Shown here in pieces: positions 25,583-34,379 of a stretch of DNA of 64,000 nucleotides (position 1 is the stretch's first letter; every line of letters starts with the position of its first letter). This stretch comes from Neglectibacter sp. X58 (GTDB lineage Bacteria > Bacillota > Clostridia > Oscillospirales > Acutalibacteraceae). Position numbers and translations under genes: made by a program. The stretch spans positions 122,438 through 186,437 of the forward strand of contig NZ_QWEO01000003.1 of the NCBI RefSeq assembly GCF_009936035.1, written 5' to 3'. A model generated the notes under the pieces. It did no database searches. It saw only the letters and a list, made by a program, of their open reading frames with translations, and was not told the origin of the DNA.

Positions 25583-28039
25583 TTACAGGACGCGGTTTGG
25601 ATCCGGATCCGGATAGGCGGTAACCGTCCGGAATTCCCGCAGGGCCGCAAAGCCTGTCAGGCTGCGGGAAACAAGTTCCCGCAGGGGCGGAGCTGCGCGG
25701 CACTTGATAATCAGCTTATAGCGGTATTTTCCCCCCACCTTTGCCACTGCCGCCGGGGAAGGCCGCAGCACCCGCAGGGGCAGGCTTGGATATTCAGCGG
25801 CGGCAAGGCCTGTAAACAGGGAAAGAAACTGTTCCGCCCCAGCCTTTACCACAGATTCCCGCTCCCCCACAAAGCCGATTACCAAGAGATCTACAAAAGG
25901 GGGATATAATAGGGCCTTGCGGTACAGCAGCTCCCGCTTGAGAAAGCCGAAATAATCCTGTTCCTTTGCAAGGTGGAGCACCGGGTTTTCCGGCATCCAG
26001 GTCTGTATCACTGCCTTGCCGGGATATTTCCCCCGGCCTGCCCGGCCCACCACCTGGGTGAGCAGATCGAAGGTGCGCTCATTGCTGCGGAAATCGTCGC
26101 TATAAAGGGACTGATCGGCGGAGAGCACTCCCACCAATGTGACGTTTTCAAAGTCAAGGCCTTTTGCCACCATTTGGGTGCCCACCATCACCTGATAGTC
26201 TCCCCGGGCGAACTCCTCCAGCCGGCGCTCCAGGGAATACCGGGCGGCTACTGCGTCGGTGTCCAGCCGGAGCACCTTGGCTTCCGGCAGCAGGCCCTGA
26301 AGCTGTTCCTCCGCCCGCTGGGTGCCCAGCCCCCGGTATTGCAGGTTCTCCTTCCCGCAGGCTGGGCAGGCTTTGGGCATGGGGATGGAATAGCCGCAGT
26401 AATGGCACATCAGGCGGCGGTTGGCGCTGTGGAAGGTCATGGAAATGCTGCAATGGGGGCAGCGTATGACCTCCCTGCAGGAGGGGCAGGAGACAAAGGT
26501 ATGATATCCCCGGCGGTTTAACAGCACAATGGACTGCCTGCCCGCCTGGAAATTTTCCTGCAAGGCCCGGGCCAGGGTTGGCCCGATGGCGGCGTCCTCC
26601 CCGGGCAGGGCCTCCTCGTTCATGTCCACCAGCTCCACCTCTGGAATCTGCGCCGGGCCAAAGCGCCCCTCTAATTGAAAGAAGCTGTATTTTTTCTGTT
26701 TTGCCAGAAAGCAGGCTTCCACTGAAGGGGTGGCGGAGGCCAGCAGGCACAGCCCCCGGTTTTGCAGGCAGCGGAACCGGGCCACCTCCCGGGCGTCAAA
26801 CCGGGGGGATGCTTCCGACTTATAGGCAGGCTCCTGCTCCTCATCTATAACAACAAGCCCTAAGTCCTGCACCGGGGCGAACACAGCCGACCGGGTGCCC
26901 ACCACCACAGAAGCTTCGCCCCGGCGGATGCGCTTCCACTCATCCATGCGCTCTCCCAGGGAAAGCCCGCTGTGCAGCACCGCCACCTGATCTCCAAAGG
27001 CACTGTGGAACTGGCGCAGGGCCTGGGCTGTCAGGGAGATTTCCGGCACCAGCACGATAACCCCCCGCCCCTGCTTCCGCACATGGCGGATAAGCTGGAG
27101 ATAAACAGAGGTTTTCCCGCTGCCTGTAACGCCATACAGCAGGGCGCAGGGCTGAAAAGCCTCCTGCCTGCCTGCTTGCTCATAGGCCTTTATGAGGCCT
27201 TCCAACGCCTGCTGCTGGCTGGGGGAAAGGCAGGCCTCCCCCGCCTCCTGCCGGATGTCCCTGGAAAAGGCGGGGCGGCGGTACACCTCGTATTCAAACA
27301 GCTCTGCCGCACCTTTTTCTGCCAAGGCCCGCACCACCCCGGGGGACGCGCCTGTAAAATAGCACAGCTCCTTTTCAGAAGCTTCCCCTACATCTGTCAG
27401 CGTGTCATACACATCCCGCTGCCGGGGTGTCAGCTTTCCCTGAAAGCCAGGGTTTGCCCGCACCATTTTGGCAAGGCTGTCCTTCATGCGGCTGGCGGCC
27501 GTGTTCACTTTGCACACAGCTTCCCGGGCCAGGAGGGCCTGAAAATCCGGGCAGTCCTCTGTAATCCCCAGCTCTTTTGAGAGCTTTTCAAAGGGTACTG
27601 CCCGACCCGCCTTCTGCAGGGCCATAAGGATCTGCCAGCTTAAAGGGGAATAGCCCTCCCGGTCGAAATCCTTAAAGCCGGGAGCCAGCAGGAAGCTGTT
27701 CCGCACCCGCATCTGCAGCCCTGCCGGAATCATCAGCTTCACAGCCTCAAACAAAGTGCAGTAGGTGTGCCCCTGAAGCCATCTGGCAAGGTTCAGCAGT
27801 TCCTCTGAAAGCAGCGGCTCCCTGTCCAGCACCCGGCTTATTTCCTTCAGGCCAGGGGCCTCCTCCCCGTCCAGGGCGAAGATAACCCCCACCCTCTCCC
27901 GGCTACCCTGCCCAAAGGGCACCAGCACCCGCGTTCCTGGGAGGACCTGCTCCCGCAGGCTTTCCGGCAGGGAATAGGTGAACAGCCTGTCAAAGTGGTA
28001 GGCTGTTTTTTCCACCGCCACCTGGGCAAGGCTGCTCAT
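25583..28039 (-). CDS. priA: Primosomal protein N' (replication restart helicase PriA)
   Basis: An 818-residue 3'-5' SF2 helicase that reloads the replisome at stalled forks. After the N-terminal DNA-binding domain come Walker A GVTGSGKTSVYL, the DEEQ box (VVIDEEQEPAYKSE), and a paired zinc cluster read as CPSCREVIRCPHCS and CHYCGYSIPMPKACPAC. The helicase C-terminal motifs follow (LLTQVVGRAGRGKYPG). Its ATG overlaps the rpoZ stop by 4 bases. In the commonest order coaBC lies between rpoZ and priA; here the genes abut directly and coaBC is at 52.2 kb. Confidence 0.95.
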   Translation of the reverse strand: MSSLAQVAVEKTAYHFDRLFTYSLPESLREQVLPGTRVLVPFGQGSRERVGVIFALDGEEAPGLKEISRVLDREPLLSEELLNLARWLQGHTYCTLFEAVKLMIPAGLQMRVRNSFLLAPGFKDFDREGYSPLSWQILMALQKAGRAVPFEKLSKELGITEDCPDFQALLAREAVCKVNTAASRMKDSLAKMVRANPGFQGKLTPRQRDVYDTLTDVGEASEKELCYFTGASPGVVRALAEKGAAELFEYEVYRRPAFSRDIRQEAGEACLSPSQQQALEGLIKAYEQAGRQEAFQPCALLYGVTGSGKTSVYLQLIRHVRKQGRGVIVLVPEISLTAQALRQFHSAFGDQVAVLHSGLSLGERMDEWKRIRRGEASVVVGTRSAVFAPVQDLGLVVIDEEQEPAYKSEASPRFDAREVARFRCLQNRGLCLLASATPSVEACFLAKQKKYSFFQLEGRFGPAQIPEVELVDMNEEALPGEDAAIGPTLARALQENFQAGRQSIVLLNRRGYHTFVSCPSCREVIRCPHCSISMTFHSANRRLMCHYCGYSIPMPKACPACGKENLQYRGLGTQRAEEQLQGLLPEAKVLRLDTDAVAARYSLERRLEEFARGDYQVMVGTQMVAKGLDFENVTLVGVLSADQSLYSDDFRSNERTFDLLTQVVGRAGRGKYPGKAVIQTWMPENPVLHLAKEQDYFGFLKRELLYRKALLYPPFVDLLVIGFVGERESVVKAGAEQFLSLFTGLAAAEYPSLPLRVLRPSPAAVAKVGGKYRYKLIIKCRAAPPLRELVSRSLTGFAALREFRTVTAYPDPDPNRVL

Positions 28040-28242
28040 TCTTCAAAGCTTTCCGGCTCAATAATATGGTATTTGTCCTGCACAAAGTCCTGCACCGCCA
28101 GGTCTACCGGCTTATCCGCCAGCATAGCGCCTTCCCGGTCGGCCTTTTCGGCAATTTCCCTGGCACGCTTTGCCACAGCAATCACCAGGGAATAGGCGCT
28201 GGTGTGGGGGGTTGTGATAATGTTTGCACTGGGTTTAAGCAT
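28036..28242 (-). CDS. rpoZ: RNA polymerase omega subunit
   Basis: A 68-residue omega subunit that assists assembly of the beta' subunit. It shows the family core SAYSLVIAVAKRAREIAEKA, followed by KPVDLAVQDFVQDKYHII. It overlaps the end of gmk by 8 bases and the start of priA by 4. The length and position after gmk are typical of Firmicutes. Confidence 0.92.
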   Translation of the reverse strand: MLKPSANIITTPHTSAYSLVIAVAKRAREIAEKADREGAMLADKPVDLAVQDFVQDKYHIIEPESFEE

Positions 28243-28852
28243 TTGGATACACCCTTTCTATACAATCTCTGTTTCTCGCATATCTTCTCTTTTCCGCCCG
28301 CAGGATGGCCTGCACGTCTGCCACAGCGTCCTCCAGCCGGTCGTTGTACACAATATAGTCATACTCCCTGGCGCAGGGGATTTCCCTCTTTGCCGCCTCC
28401 AGCCGGCTTTGCACCACCTTATCCGCTTCGGTGCCGCGGCCCCGCAGGCGCTTTTCCAGCACCTCCATGGAAGGGGGCAGGATAAAGATGGAAACGCAGT
28501 CCGGGCAGAGCTTTTTAATCTGCGCCCCGCCCTGCACCTCAATTTCCAGCACTACGTCCCGGCCTTCCGTAAGCCAAGCCTCTACCGGGGCCTTGGGGGT
28601 GCCGTAATAGTTGCCCACATACTGGGCATACTCCAGCATTTCCCCTGCGCCAATCATTTTCTCAAAGTCCTCTTTGGTGGTGAAATAATACTGTTCCCCA
28701 TGCACCTCCCCGGGCCTGGGTGCCCGGGTGGTGGCGGAAACAGACAGCCGCAGGTTTTCATCCTGGGCAAAAAGCTCTTTCAGCACTGTGCCCTTCCCGC
28801 CGCCTGACGGGGCGGAAATTACCAGCAGCAGCCCTCTCTCCTTACCTTCCAT
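28235..28852 (-). CDS. gmk: Guanylate kinase
   Basis: Converts GMP to GDP with ATP. The 205-residue protein has the P-loop SAPSGGGKGTVLKEL, the GMP-binding block TRAPRPGEVHGEQYYF with the conserved Arg and Tyr residues, and EIEVQGGAQIKKL. I start it at the ATG at 28852, which has AAAGGAG 5 bases upstream; an ATG at 28870 is in frame but has no such site. It lies between remA and rpoZ, the standard order. Confidence 0.95.
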   Translation of the reverse strand: MEGKERGLLLVISAPSGGGKGTVLKELFAQDENLRLSVSATTRAPRPGEVHGEQYYFTTKEDFEKMIGAGEMLEYAQYVGNYYGTPKAPVEAWLTEGRDVVLEIEVQGGAQIKKLCPDCVSIFILPPSMEVLEKRLRGRGTEADKVVQSRLEAAKREIPCAREYDYIVYNDRLEDAVADVQAILRAEKRRYARNRDCIERVYPNA

Positions 28853-28888
28853 GCTTGCTCCTTTCTCCATGACAGCAGGGCTTTGTCC

Positions 28889-29155
28889 CTATGCTTCCTC
28901 CTCAGCGGCAGGCCCTTCCTCTTTGCCGTTAAAACGGCTGGAAATAGTTTCCGGCAGCAGCGCGGACAGCACCAGGCTGCCGCTGTCCATCACCAAAACG
29001 GCCTTGGTGCGCCTGCCGAAGGTGGCGTCTACAGCCACACCCTTTTCCTTTGCCTCCTGCACCATCCTTTTAATGGGGGCAGATTCCGGGCTGACCACCG
29101 CCACCACCCGCTGGGCGGAAACCATGTTGCCAAAACCAATATTGATAAGCTTCAT
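28889..29155 (-). CDS. remA: RemA-like regulatory protein (DUF370)
   Basis: An 88-residue protein of the RemA family, which in Bacillus is a DNA-binding activator of matrix and osmoprotection genes. The conserved start ([20 protein letters not shown]) and the block [16 protein letters not shown] are present. It is placed 15 bases after yicC and 37 before gmk. The last ~14 residues are an acidic tail outside the family core. Confidence 0.92.
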   Translation of the reverse strand: MKLINIGFGNMVSAQRVVAVVSPESAPIKRMVQEAKEKGVAVDATFGRRTKAVLVMDSGSLVLSALLPETISSRFNGKEEGPAAEEEA

Positions 29156-29169
29156 GCCTTTCCTCCCCG

Positions 29170-30048
29170 CTACTCCACGTTCTGCACCTGTTCCCGGATT
29201 TTCTCAATTTCCGACTTAATGTCCACCACCAGATGGGCAATCTCCGGGTTCAGGGATTTAGAGCCTATGGTGTTTACCTCCCGGTTCATTTCCTGCACCA
29301 GAAAGTCAATTTTCCTGCCTGTAGGGCCGCCCGCCTCCAGCAGCCCCCGAAGCTGCCCGAAGTGGCTGCGCAGGCGCACTGTCTCCTCGTCTATGGCCAC
29401 CTTGTCCGCAAACACAGCCACCTCCGTCAGCACCCGCTGCTCGTCCAGGCGGCTGTCCCCGATAAGCTCTGTAATCCGGGCCTGCAGCCGCTCCTGATAC
29501 TGCCGCACTGTCTCCGGGGTGCGGGACTCAATCTCCTGCACCAGCGAGAGAATCGCCTCCGCCTTTTCCTTAATATCCTTCTCCAGCCGCCTGCCCTCTG
29601 TCTCCCGCATCTGCAAAAGGGACGCCACCGCAGGCTCTGCCACCTCCTGCACAGCCTGCCATAAAGCTTCCTCATCCTCCGGCGCCTTGCGCACAGAAAA
29701 AATATCCGCATACCGGGTTAAAAGAGGCAAATCTACCTCTCCCGGCAGGCCATAGCGCTCTTTAACCTCCCGCAGAGCGTTTACGTAAGCCCCTGCCAAG
29801 GCATGGTTCACCTCCACCTGGGTGCCGGCGCTTTCCAGGTTTTCCACTTGCAGGAACACGTCTATTTTGCCCCGGGCCATTCTTTCCTGCAGATAGGCTT
29901 TCAGACGCTCCTCCAAAAACAGACAGCCCCGGGTTATGCGGGCGTTGCACTCGAAATATTTGTGGTTCACGCTTTTCACCTCGAACACAATGTGCCGCCC
30001 GTTTACTGTGCCCTCGCCGCGCCCGTATCCTGTCATACTTTTCAGCAT
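29170..30048 (-). CDS. yicC: YicC family endoribonuclease
   Basis: A 292-residue YicC-type protein, a family now known to cleave RNA, including small regulatory RNAs, and linked to stationary-phase survival. The N-terminal [11 protein letters not shown] and the C-terminal [16 protein letters not shown] are hallmarks; the middle is a long helical region. I choose ATG 30048, which matches the family start; ATG 30060 is four codons longer. It is the first gene of the long leftward housekeeping operon, with a promoter at 30145-30173. Confidence 0.92.
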   Translation of the reverse strand: MLKSMTGYGRGEGTVNGRHIVFEVKSVNHKYFECNARITRGCLFLEERLKAYLQERMARGKIDVFLQVENLESAGTQVEVNHALAGAYVNALREVKERYGLPGEVDLPLLTRYADIFSVRKAPEDEEALWQAVQEVAEPAVASLLQMRETEGRRLEKDIKEKAEAILSLVQEIESRTPETVRQYQERLQARITELIGDSRLDEQRVLTEVAVFADKVAIDEETVRLRSHFGQLRGLLEAGGPTGRKIDFLVQEMNREVNTIGSKSLNPEIAHLVVDIKSEIEKIREQVQNVE

Positions 30049-30118
30049 ACTAAAAACCATCCCTGTCCCAACATCCCTGCCCGCGTCCCGTGGCCTGGGA
30101 TGTATATTTTATCTTGCT

Positions 30119-30173
30119 TGGGAGAAAATATCCCACTCTAAGAAATTTTACCATTTCTCCCTGTGCAATGCAA
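30119..30173 (-). promoter_or_regulatory. Promoter of the yicC operon
   Basis: Read leftward: TTGCAT (30168-30173), 17 bases, TAAAAT (30145-30150). At the expected transcription start lies an inverted repeat TGGGA-N7-TCCCA (30119-30135), a possible operator. The leader to yicC is about 90 bases. Confidence 0.7.
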
Positions 30174-30204
30174 CTGCTTTTCCTTTATTTCATAGATTCT
30201 TCAT

Positions 30205-30236
30205 AAAAACTGCGGCTTCCATACAGGCAGCCGCAG
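30205..30236 (-). terminator. Terminator after the scpAB-rluB operon
   Basis: Read leftward: an 8-bp stem CTGCGGCT/AGCCGCAG (30210-30217 with 30229-30236) followed by TTTTT. It separates the GNAT gene from the yicC promoter. Confidence 0.75.
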
Positions 30237-30259
30237 GCGTTTAGACGGGGAAATACCTC

Positions 30260-30646
30260 TTATTCGTATTTTACAATCAAACTCATAGGCCCGAAAGAGT
30301 GGGCATCATCGGTTTCAAAGCCCCTGGCCTGAAAGAAGCCGAAGAAATCCGGGAAGGCTGTTTCAATTTTCCCTGCCCCAAAGGTTTCCCCGTAAGAGGC
30401 CGCAGAGCGCATAAGGGTGTCCAGAATGAAGATCTGTTCCCCCTGGGGCTTCTGGCTGCTGTCCCAGCCTGCCGCTTCCAGTTTTAAAATCCGCAGGGTG
30501 TCTTCCCAAAGCTCCACTGCCGCATGGCCTAAAGGCTCCCCCTTGTCTTTCATCAGCAGTACGCGGGCTTCCCCGCCGGACAGGGGCAGCCTCTCTAAAA
30601 GGGAGCGCTCCTTTTCCCTGTCCTCCATAGGCAGAATCTCTATCAT
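30260..30646 (-). CDS. GNAT-like acetyltransferase fold protein
   Basis: A 128-residue protein with a shortened GNAT look: VLLMKDKGEPLGHAAVELWE (strand-turn-strand), IFILDTLMRSAASYGE (helix) and the final FFGFFQARGFETDD, which is typical of the last helix-strand of acetyltransferases. A clear acetyl-CoA loop (Q/RxxGxG/A) is not visible, so activity is uncertain. It overlaps the end of rluB by 4 bases and ends the operon. Substrate unknown. Confidence 0.65.
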   Translation of the reverse strand: MIEILPMEDREKERSLLERLPLSGGEARVLLMKDKGEPLGHAAVELWEDTLRILKLEAAGWDSSQKPQGEQIFILDTLMRSAASYGETFGAGKIETAFPDFFGFFQARGFETDDAHSFGPMSLIVKYE

Positions 30647-31386
30647 TTCCGTTTTCCTCCCTTTTTCGCTTCCGCTATAATGCCCCGCACTTCCTCATGG
30701 GTCAGTTCCCGGTATTTCCCCTGAGGAAGCATTCCCAGCCGCACAGGACCCATGGCAATGCGCTTAAGCCTTGCCACCTCCAGCCCCAAGGCTTCGCACA
30801 TCCGGCGTATTTCCCGGTTGCGCCCTTCGTACAGCACAATTTCCACCACAGCCCGGCCCCGCTGCTCCTCCAGCACCCGCACCTTTGCCGGAGCCGTCAT
30901 TTTTCCGTCCAGCTCAATGCCTGTGCTCAGGCGGTTTAGCTGTTCCTCCGTCACGCCGGGGCGCAGGGTGACCCGGTAGGTTTTCGCCACGTGGCCGCTG
31001 GGATGGGCGCAGAGATTGGCGAATTCCCCGTCATTGGTCAGCAGCAGAAGGCCTTCCGAGTCCTTGTCCAGCCTGCCCACCGGGTACACCCGGCAGCCTG
31101 CGTCCGCCACAAGCTGTGCCACGCACCTGCGCCCCCGTTCGTCCGCCATGGTGGTGACAAAGCCCCGGGGTTTGTGCAGCGCCAGATACACGCGGCCTTC
31201 CCCTTCCCGGGGAAGCCGCTGGCCATCCACTGCGATGATGTCTTTCCCCGGAACGGCCCCGTCCCCCAGCTTTACAGGCCTGCCGTTTACCTGTACCCGG
31301 CCTGCCTGTATCATTTCCTCTGCTTTCCGCCTGGAACACACGCCCCGCTGGGCCAAAAGCTTCTGCACCCTTATTTTTTCCGCCAT
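30643..31386 (-). CDS. rluB: Ribosomal large subunit pseudouridine synthase B type
   Basis: A 247-residue RsuA/RluB-family pseudouridine synthase acting on 23S rRNA near position 2605. It has an N-terminal S4 RNA-binding domain (RVQKLLAQRGVCSRRKAEEM) and the catalytic motif VGRLDKDSEGLLLLTNDGEF, in which the Asp of GRLD is the nucleophile. The C-terminal EGRNREIRRMCEALGLEV is diagnostic. It follows dacF, as in the Bacillus ytfJ-dacF-rluB run. Confidence 0.94.
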   Translation of the reverse strand: MAEKIRVQKLLAQRGVCSRRKAEEMIQAGRVQVNGRPVKLGDGAVPGKDIIAVDGQRLPREGEGRVYLALHKPRGFVTTMADERGRRCVAQLVADAGCRVYPVGRLDKDSEGLLLLTNDGEFANLCAHPSGHVAKTYRVTLRPGVTEEQLNRLSTGIELDGKMTAPAKVRVLEEQRGRAVVEIVLYEGRNREIRRMCEALGLEVARLKRIAMGPVRLGMLPQGKYRELTHEEVRGIIAEAKKGGKRK

Positions 31387-31454
31387 TTTCCATATCCGCA
31401 GCCAGAGCCTCTCTCCGCTCCCATGCCGCCCTTTCCTTTATTTTTTACAGTGCC

Positions 31455-32603
31455 TTATGCCCATTCCCAGTGGAAAAGCCGCTGCCAGAAGCCGGGTTCT
31501 TTCTTTTCCGCTGCCGGGACGCTTTCCGCCGCCACAACAGGCAGGCTGTAAATTTCCTTTCCACCTACAAAATACTGCACCTGCCCCACCTTGTCCCCAG
31601 CGCGCACCGGGGCATAGAGGAATTTCGGCAACAGCACCCGGCGCTCAATCCGTTCCGCGTCCACAGCCGGCAGGGAGCGTATTTCCCCGGCAGCGCCCTG
31701 CACCTGGACGCTGTCAAGGCTTCCCCCTGCCAAAGGCACCTGGGCCGTCACCTGGGCGCCGTCAAAGGCTACGCTTTGCATCATGGAAAAGCCATAGTCC
31801 AAAAGGGCTGTATGGTCATCCCAGTCATCCGGAGCGTTCAGGGTAACGGCAATTAAGGTGGCGCCCTCCCGCCGGGCAGCGGACACAAGGCACCGGCCCG
31901 CCTTTTTGGTAAAGCCGGTTTTCACGCCAATGCAGCCCTCATAAAGCTGCAAAAGCTTATTGTGGTTGGTGTAGGAAACCGTCCCCGCCGGATCTAAAAA
32001 CTCCACCTGCCGGGTAAAGCACTTGACGATATCCTCAAAATCCTGGTTTTCCAGGGCAGTCTTTGTAAGCAGGGCCATGTCGTAGGCTGTGGAAAAATGG
32101 GCCTCGTCGTCCAGCCCCGAAGGGGTAACAAAATGGGTATCCTTCATGCCGATTTCCACGGCCCGCTCATTCATAAGCGCCCCGAAGCCCTCCTGGGAGC
32201 CTGAAAGGAACAGGGCGCAGGCATTGGCTGCGTCATTGCCGGAGGCCAGCATCATCCCCGCCGTAAGCTCGGAAAGACGCAGGCGGTTCCCCGCCTGCAG
32301 GCCCATGGAGGAGCCTTCCACTGCCACCATTTCCTCGGTAATATCCACCACCGGATCCCCCGCCCGGGCCGACTCCTCTAAAGCCAGCAGCGCCGTCATA
32401 ATCTTTGTGGTGCTGGCCATGGCATGGCGCTCATAGGCGTTTTTTTCATAGAGCACCGTTCCCGTTTCCCCGGAAATCAGCACCGCGCATTCCGCGGAAA
32501 CCCCTGGCTCCGCCCCCTGGGCAAGGCTTGGAAACGCCCACAGAAGCCCTGCTGCCAGCAGGGCTGCAAAGCACTGCCTGCCCCGTTTGGTAAAACTGTT
32601 CAC
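31455..32603 (-). CDS. dacF: D-alanyl-D-alanine carboxypeptidase
   Basis: A 382-residue penicillin-binding carboxypeptidase that trims the terminal D-Ala of peptidoglycan stem peptides; DacF homologues act during sporulation. There is a signal peptide (LLAAGLLWAFPSLAQGAE), then the active-site triad: S64-T-T-K67 in ASTTKIM, the SGN motif in LASGNDAANA near residue 117, and KTG in GVKTGFTKKAGR near 227. A beta-sandwich C-terminal domain follows and the final residues (FWQRLFHWEWA) look amphipathic, as in membrane-anchored members. Confidence 0.94.
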   Translation of the reverse strand: MNSFTKRGRQCFAALLAAGLLWAFPSLAQGAEPGVSAECAVLISGETGTVLYEKNAYERHAMASTTKIMTALLALEESARAGDPVVDITEEMVAVEGSSMGLQAGNRLRLSELTAGMMLASGNDAANACALFLSGSQEGFGALMNERAVEIGMKDTHFVTPSGLDDEAHFSTAYDMALLTKTALENQDFEDIVKCFTRQVEFLDPAGTVSYTNHNKLLQLYEGCIGVKTGFTKKAGRCLVSAARREGATLIAVTLNAPDDWDDHTALLDYGFSMMQSVAFDGAQVTAQVPLAGGSLDSVQVQGAAGEIRSLPAVDAERIERRVLLPKFLYAPVRAGDKVGQVQYFVGGKEIYSLPVVAAESVPAAEKKEPGFWQRLFHWEWA

Positions 32604-32664
32604 ATCACATCACCCCGTCTGCTTTTTCCATACAGCCTATGCAGACGGGCCTTGTTCTATGCAG

Positions 32665-33117
32665 TCAAGCCTGCTCCTCCGGCTCTCCGGAAGCTTTCCC
32701 TGCCGGGGCAGGGGTTTCCTCCGCGCTTGCAGCTTCTTCCTCTTTCTTTTTGAACAGGGAGGTAAGCTGGTCGATCACCTGGGGCACCTTTTCCAGCGCC
32801 CTGTCCACAGGGCTGAAATAAGGTTCGATTTGCAGCACCCGCACATTCCCGTTGGAGATGGACAAAAAAGCCACCGGGCTTACGGTTATCCCCGCGCCGC
32901 CGCCCCCGGCAAAAAGCCCTGCGCCGGGCTGGGCCTTGGAGGGCAGATCGGAGCCGCCGGAAGCGAAGCCGTAGCTAATGCGGGAGATAGGGATAATCAC
33001 TGTGCCGTCCGGGGTGGTGACGGGCTTGCCAATCACCGTGTCCGCGTCCACCATTTCCTTGATTTTGTCCATGGTTACGCCCATCAGCCGGTTTACCTGG
33101 TTGTCACTCATATGCAT
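32665..33117 (-). CDS. gerW: GerW/YtfJ family sporulation protein
   Basis: A 150-residue GerW-type protein needed for germination responses in Bacillus. The conserved core reads MDKIKEMVDADTVIGKPV, then GTVIIPISRISYGFASGG, and the glycine-rich GLFAGGGGAGITVSPVAFL. An acidic, alanine-rich tail extends beyond the family core. It lies between the DUF2953 gene and dacF, the same order as in Bacillus, and supports the view that the host makes endospores. Confidence 0.93.
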   Translation of the reverse strand: MHMSDNQVNRLMGVTMDKIKEMVDADTVIGKPVTTPDGTVIIPISRISYGFASGGSDLPSKAQPGAGLFAGGGGAGITVSPVAFLSISNGNVRVLQIEPYFSPVDRALEKVPQVIDQLTSLFKKKEEEAASAEETPAPAGKASGEPEEQA

Positions 33118-33126
33118 ACATTCCTT

Positions 33127-33789
33127 TCAAGTGGTTTTCTTATCAGCTTTTACACTGCGGGGTTTGCTTTTGGATTTAGGCCCTGCCCGCAGCTTGCGCA
33201 GCAGGGGAATGGCGCTCCACAAAACCTTCAGAGCCATATGCAGGGCAAAGATGGGCCGCAGGGAAAGGCAGGCGGAAAAGTCCACCCGGTTTTCAGCGGC
33301 GCTGTAATCCAGATCCACTGTAACGCCTTTCTTTTTGCAGGGCATCAGGGAAAACAGCAGGCCGCAGGCCCCGTAAACCCCGGCGCTTAGCTGCCCGTAG
33401 CGCACAGCGGCGTCTGCCGCGTCATAAGACCCGGCAAGGCACAGGTACAAATCAAACTGCCTGAGCTTCAGATGGGAAAGAAGCCTGCCTGTGGCCCGGG
33501 ACGCCGCCCCGATGAAATCTGCCAGGGCCTGCAAAAACCCCCAGAAGCCCTCCCGCTTCAGGGCCTGCTTCAGCCTGCCCGGGCCTTCCTTTTTTGCAGG
33601 GGGCGTTTTTTCTTCCTCCTGCGGCTTTTCCGTTTCCTCCTCCCCCTCCAGGGGGATGGGGATACGCAGCGGCCCATACCCTATCACCAGCAGGAAGGCT
33701 TCCCGGAAGGCCAGCTCCACCCGCACCGGGATAAGCAGCAGCAAAAGCAGCACCAGCAGGATACTCCCTAGGATATAAAGCGCCAGCAA
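33127..33789 (-). CDS. DUF2953 membrane protein (YtfI-like)
   Basis: A 220-residue protein with one N-terminal membrane helix (LYILGSILLVLLLLLLIPV), a Glu/Lys-rich stretch (EEETEKPQEEEKTPPAKKE) and a C-terminal region with YGQLSAGVYGACGLL and DYSAAENRVDFSACLSLRPI. It matches DUF2953/YtfI, found next to ytfJ in spore formers. Function unknown; a role in spore membrane or coat assembly is only suggested by its neighbours. Confidence 0.8.
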   Translation of the reverse strand: MLALYILGSILLVLLLLLLIPVRVELAFREAFLLVIGYGPLRIPIPLEGEEETEKPQEEEKTPPAKKEGPGRLKQALKREGFWGFLQALADFIGAASRATGRLLSHLKLRQFDLYLCLAGSYDAADAAVRYGQLSAGVYGACGLLFSLMPCKKKGVTVDLDYSAAENRVDFSACLSLRPIFALHMALKVLWSAIPLLRKLRAGPKSKSKPRSVKADKKTT

Positions 33790-33815
33790 GTGACTCCCCC
33801 CTTCCCATTCAGATC

Positions 33816-34379
33816 TTACAGCGATAGCTGCACCGGATCAGGCTCCTCCTCAGCTTCCTCCTGTTCCTCCCCGCTGCCGGGCGGGGGCAGCTCGTCTATG
33901 GAGGAAAGCTGGAAGCACCGCAAAAAATTTTCCGTGGTGCCGTACAGCAGGGGCCTGCCGGGAAGCTCCAGCCTTCCCCGCTCCTCCAAAAGCCCTTTTT
34001 GCACCAGACTTCCCAGCACACCGGAGCAGTCCACCCCCCGCACCTGCTCCACAAAGGCTTTCGTCACAGGCTGGTTGTAGGCCACCACTGCCAGCACCTC
34101 CAGGGCGGCCTGGGAAAGGGGCGTGTTCCGCTTTAAGTCCAGCACCCCCCGCACCGGCTCGATAAAAGCCGGGTTGGTGGTAAACTGGGCGCTGTCCCCT
34201 AAAAACAGCAGGTGTATGCCGCTTTCCGGGGTATTATATTTTTTCTGCATCTGCTGCACAGCCTCTTCCACTACATAGGTGCGCACCCCTAGCACCTGGG
34301 CAATGCGCTCCAGGGCCACAGCTTCGCCCCCCGCAAAGAGGATGGCCTCAATTTTTCCAAATAATTCCGTTTCCTTCAG
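33816..34379 (-). CDS. scpB: Segregation and condensation protein B, CTG start
   Basis: Bridges ScpA dimers in the SMC condensin complex. With the GTG at 34319 the protein would have 167 residues and lack the conserved first helix. Reading the same frame upstream gives KETELFGKIEAILFAGGEAV, which is the expected ScpB N-terminus, and the first possible start is a CTG at 34379. That codon overlaps the scpA stop as CTGA, the counterpart of the ATGA overlaps elsewhere here, and GAGGGGA lies about 6 bases upstream. The result is a 187-residue protein with two winged-helix domains (ALEVLAVVAYNQPVTKAFVE). The tail is Glu/Pro-rich. Confidence 0.85.
   Translation of the reverse strand: MKETELFGKIEAILFAGGEAVALERIAQVLGVRTYVVEEAVQQMQKKYNTPESGIHLLFLGDSAQFTTNPAFIEPVRGVLDLKRNTPLSQAALEVLAVVAYNQPVTKAFVEQVRGVDCSGVLGSLVQKGLLEERGRLELPGRPLLYGTTENFLRCFQLSSIDELPPPGSGEEQEEAEEEPDPVQLSL

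Noticed and set aside
30119..30135. TGGGA-N7-TCCCA as a second full copy of the 36135 palindrome
   Set aside because: Only five bases per arm match and the spacing differs; kept only as a weak link.
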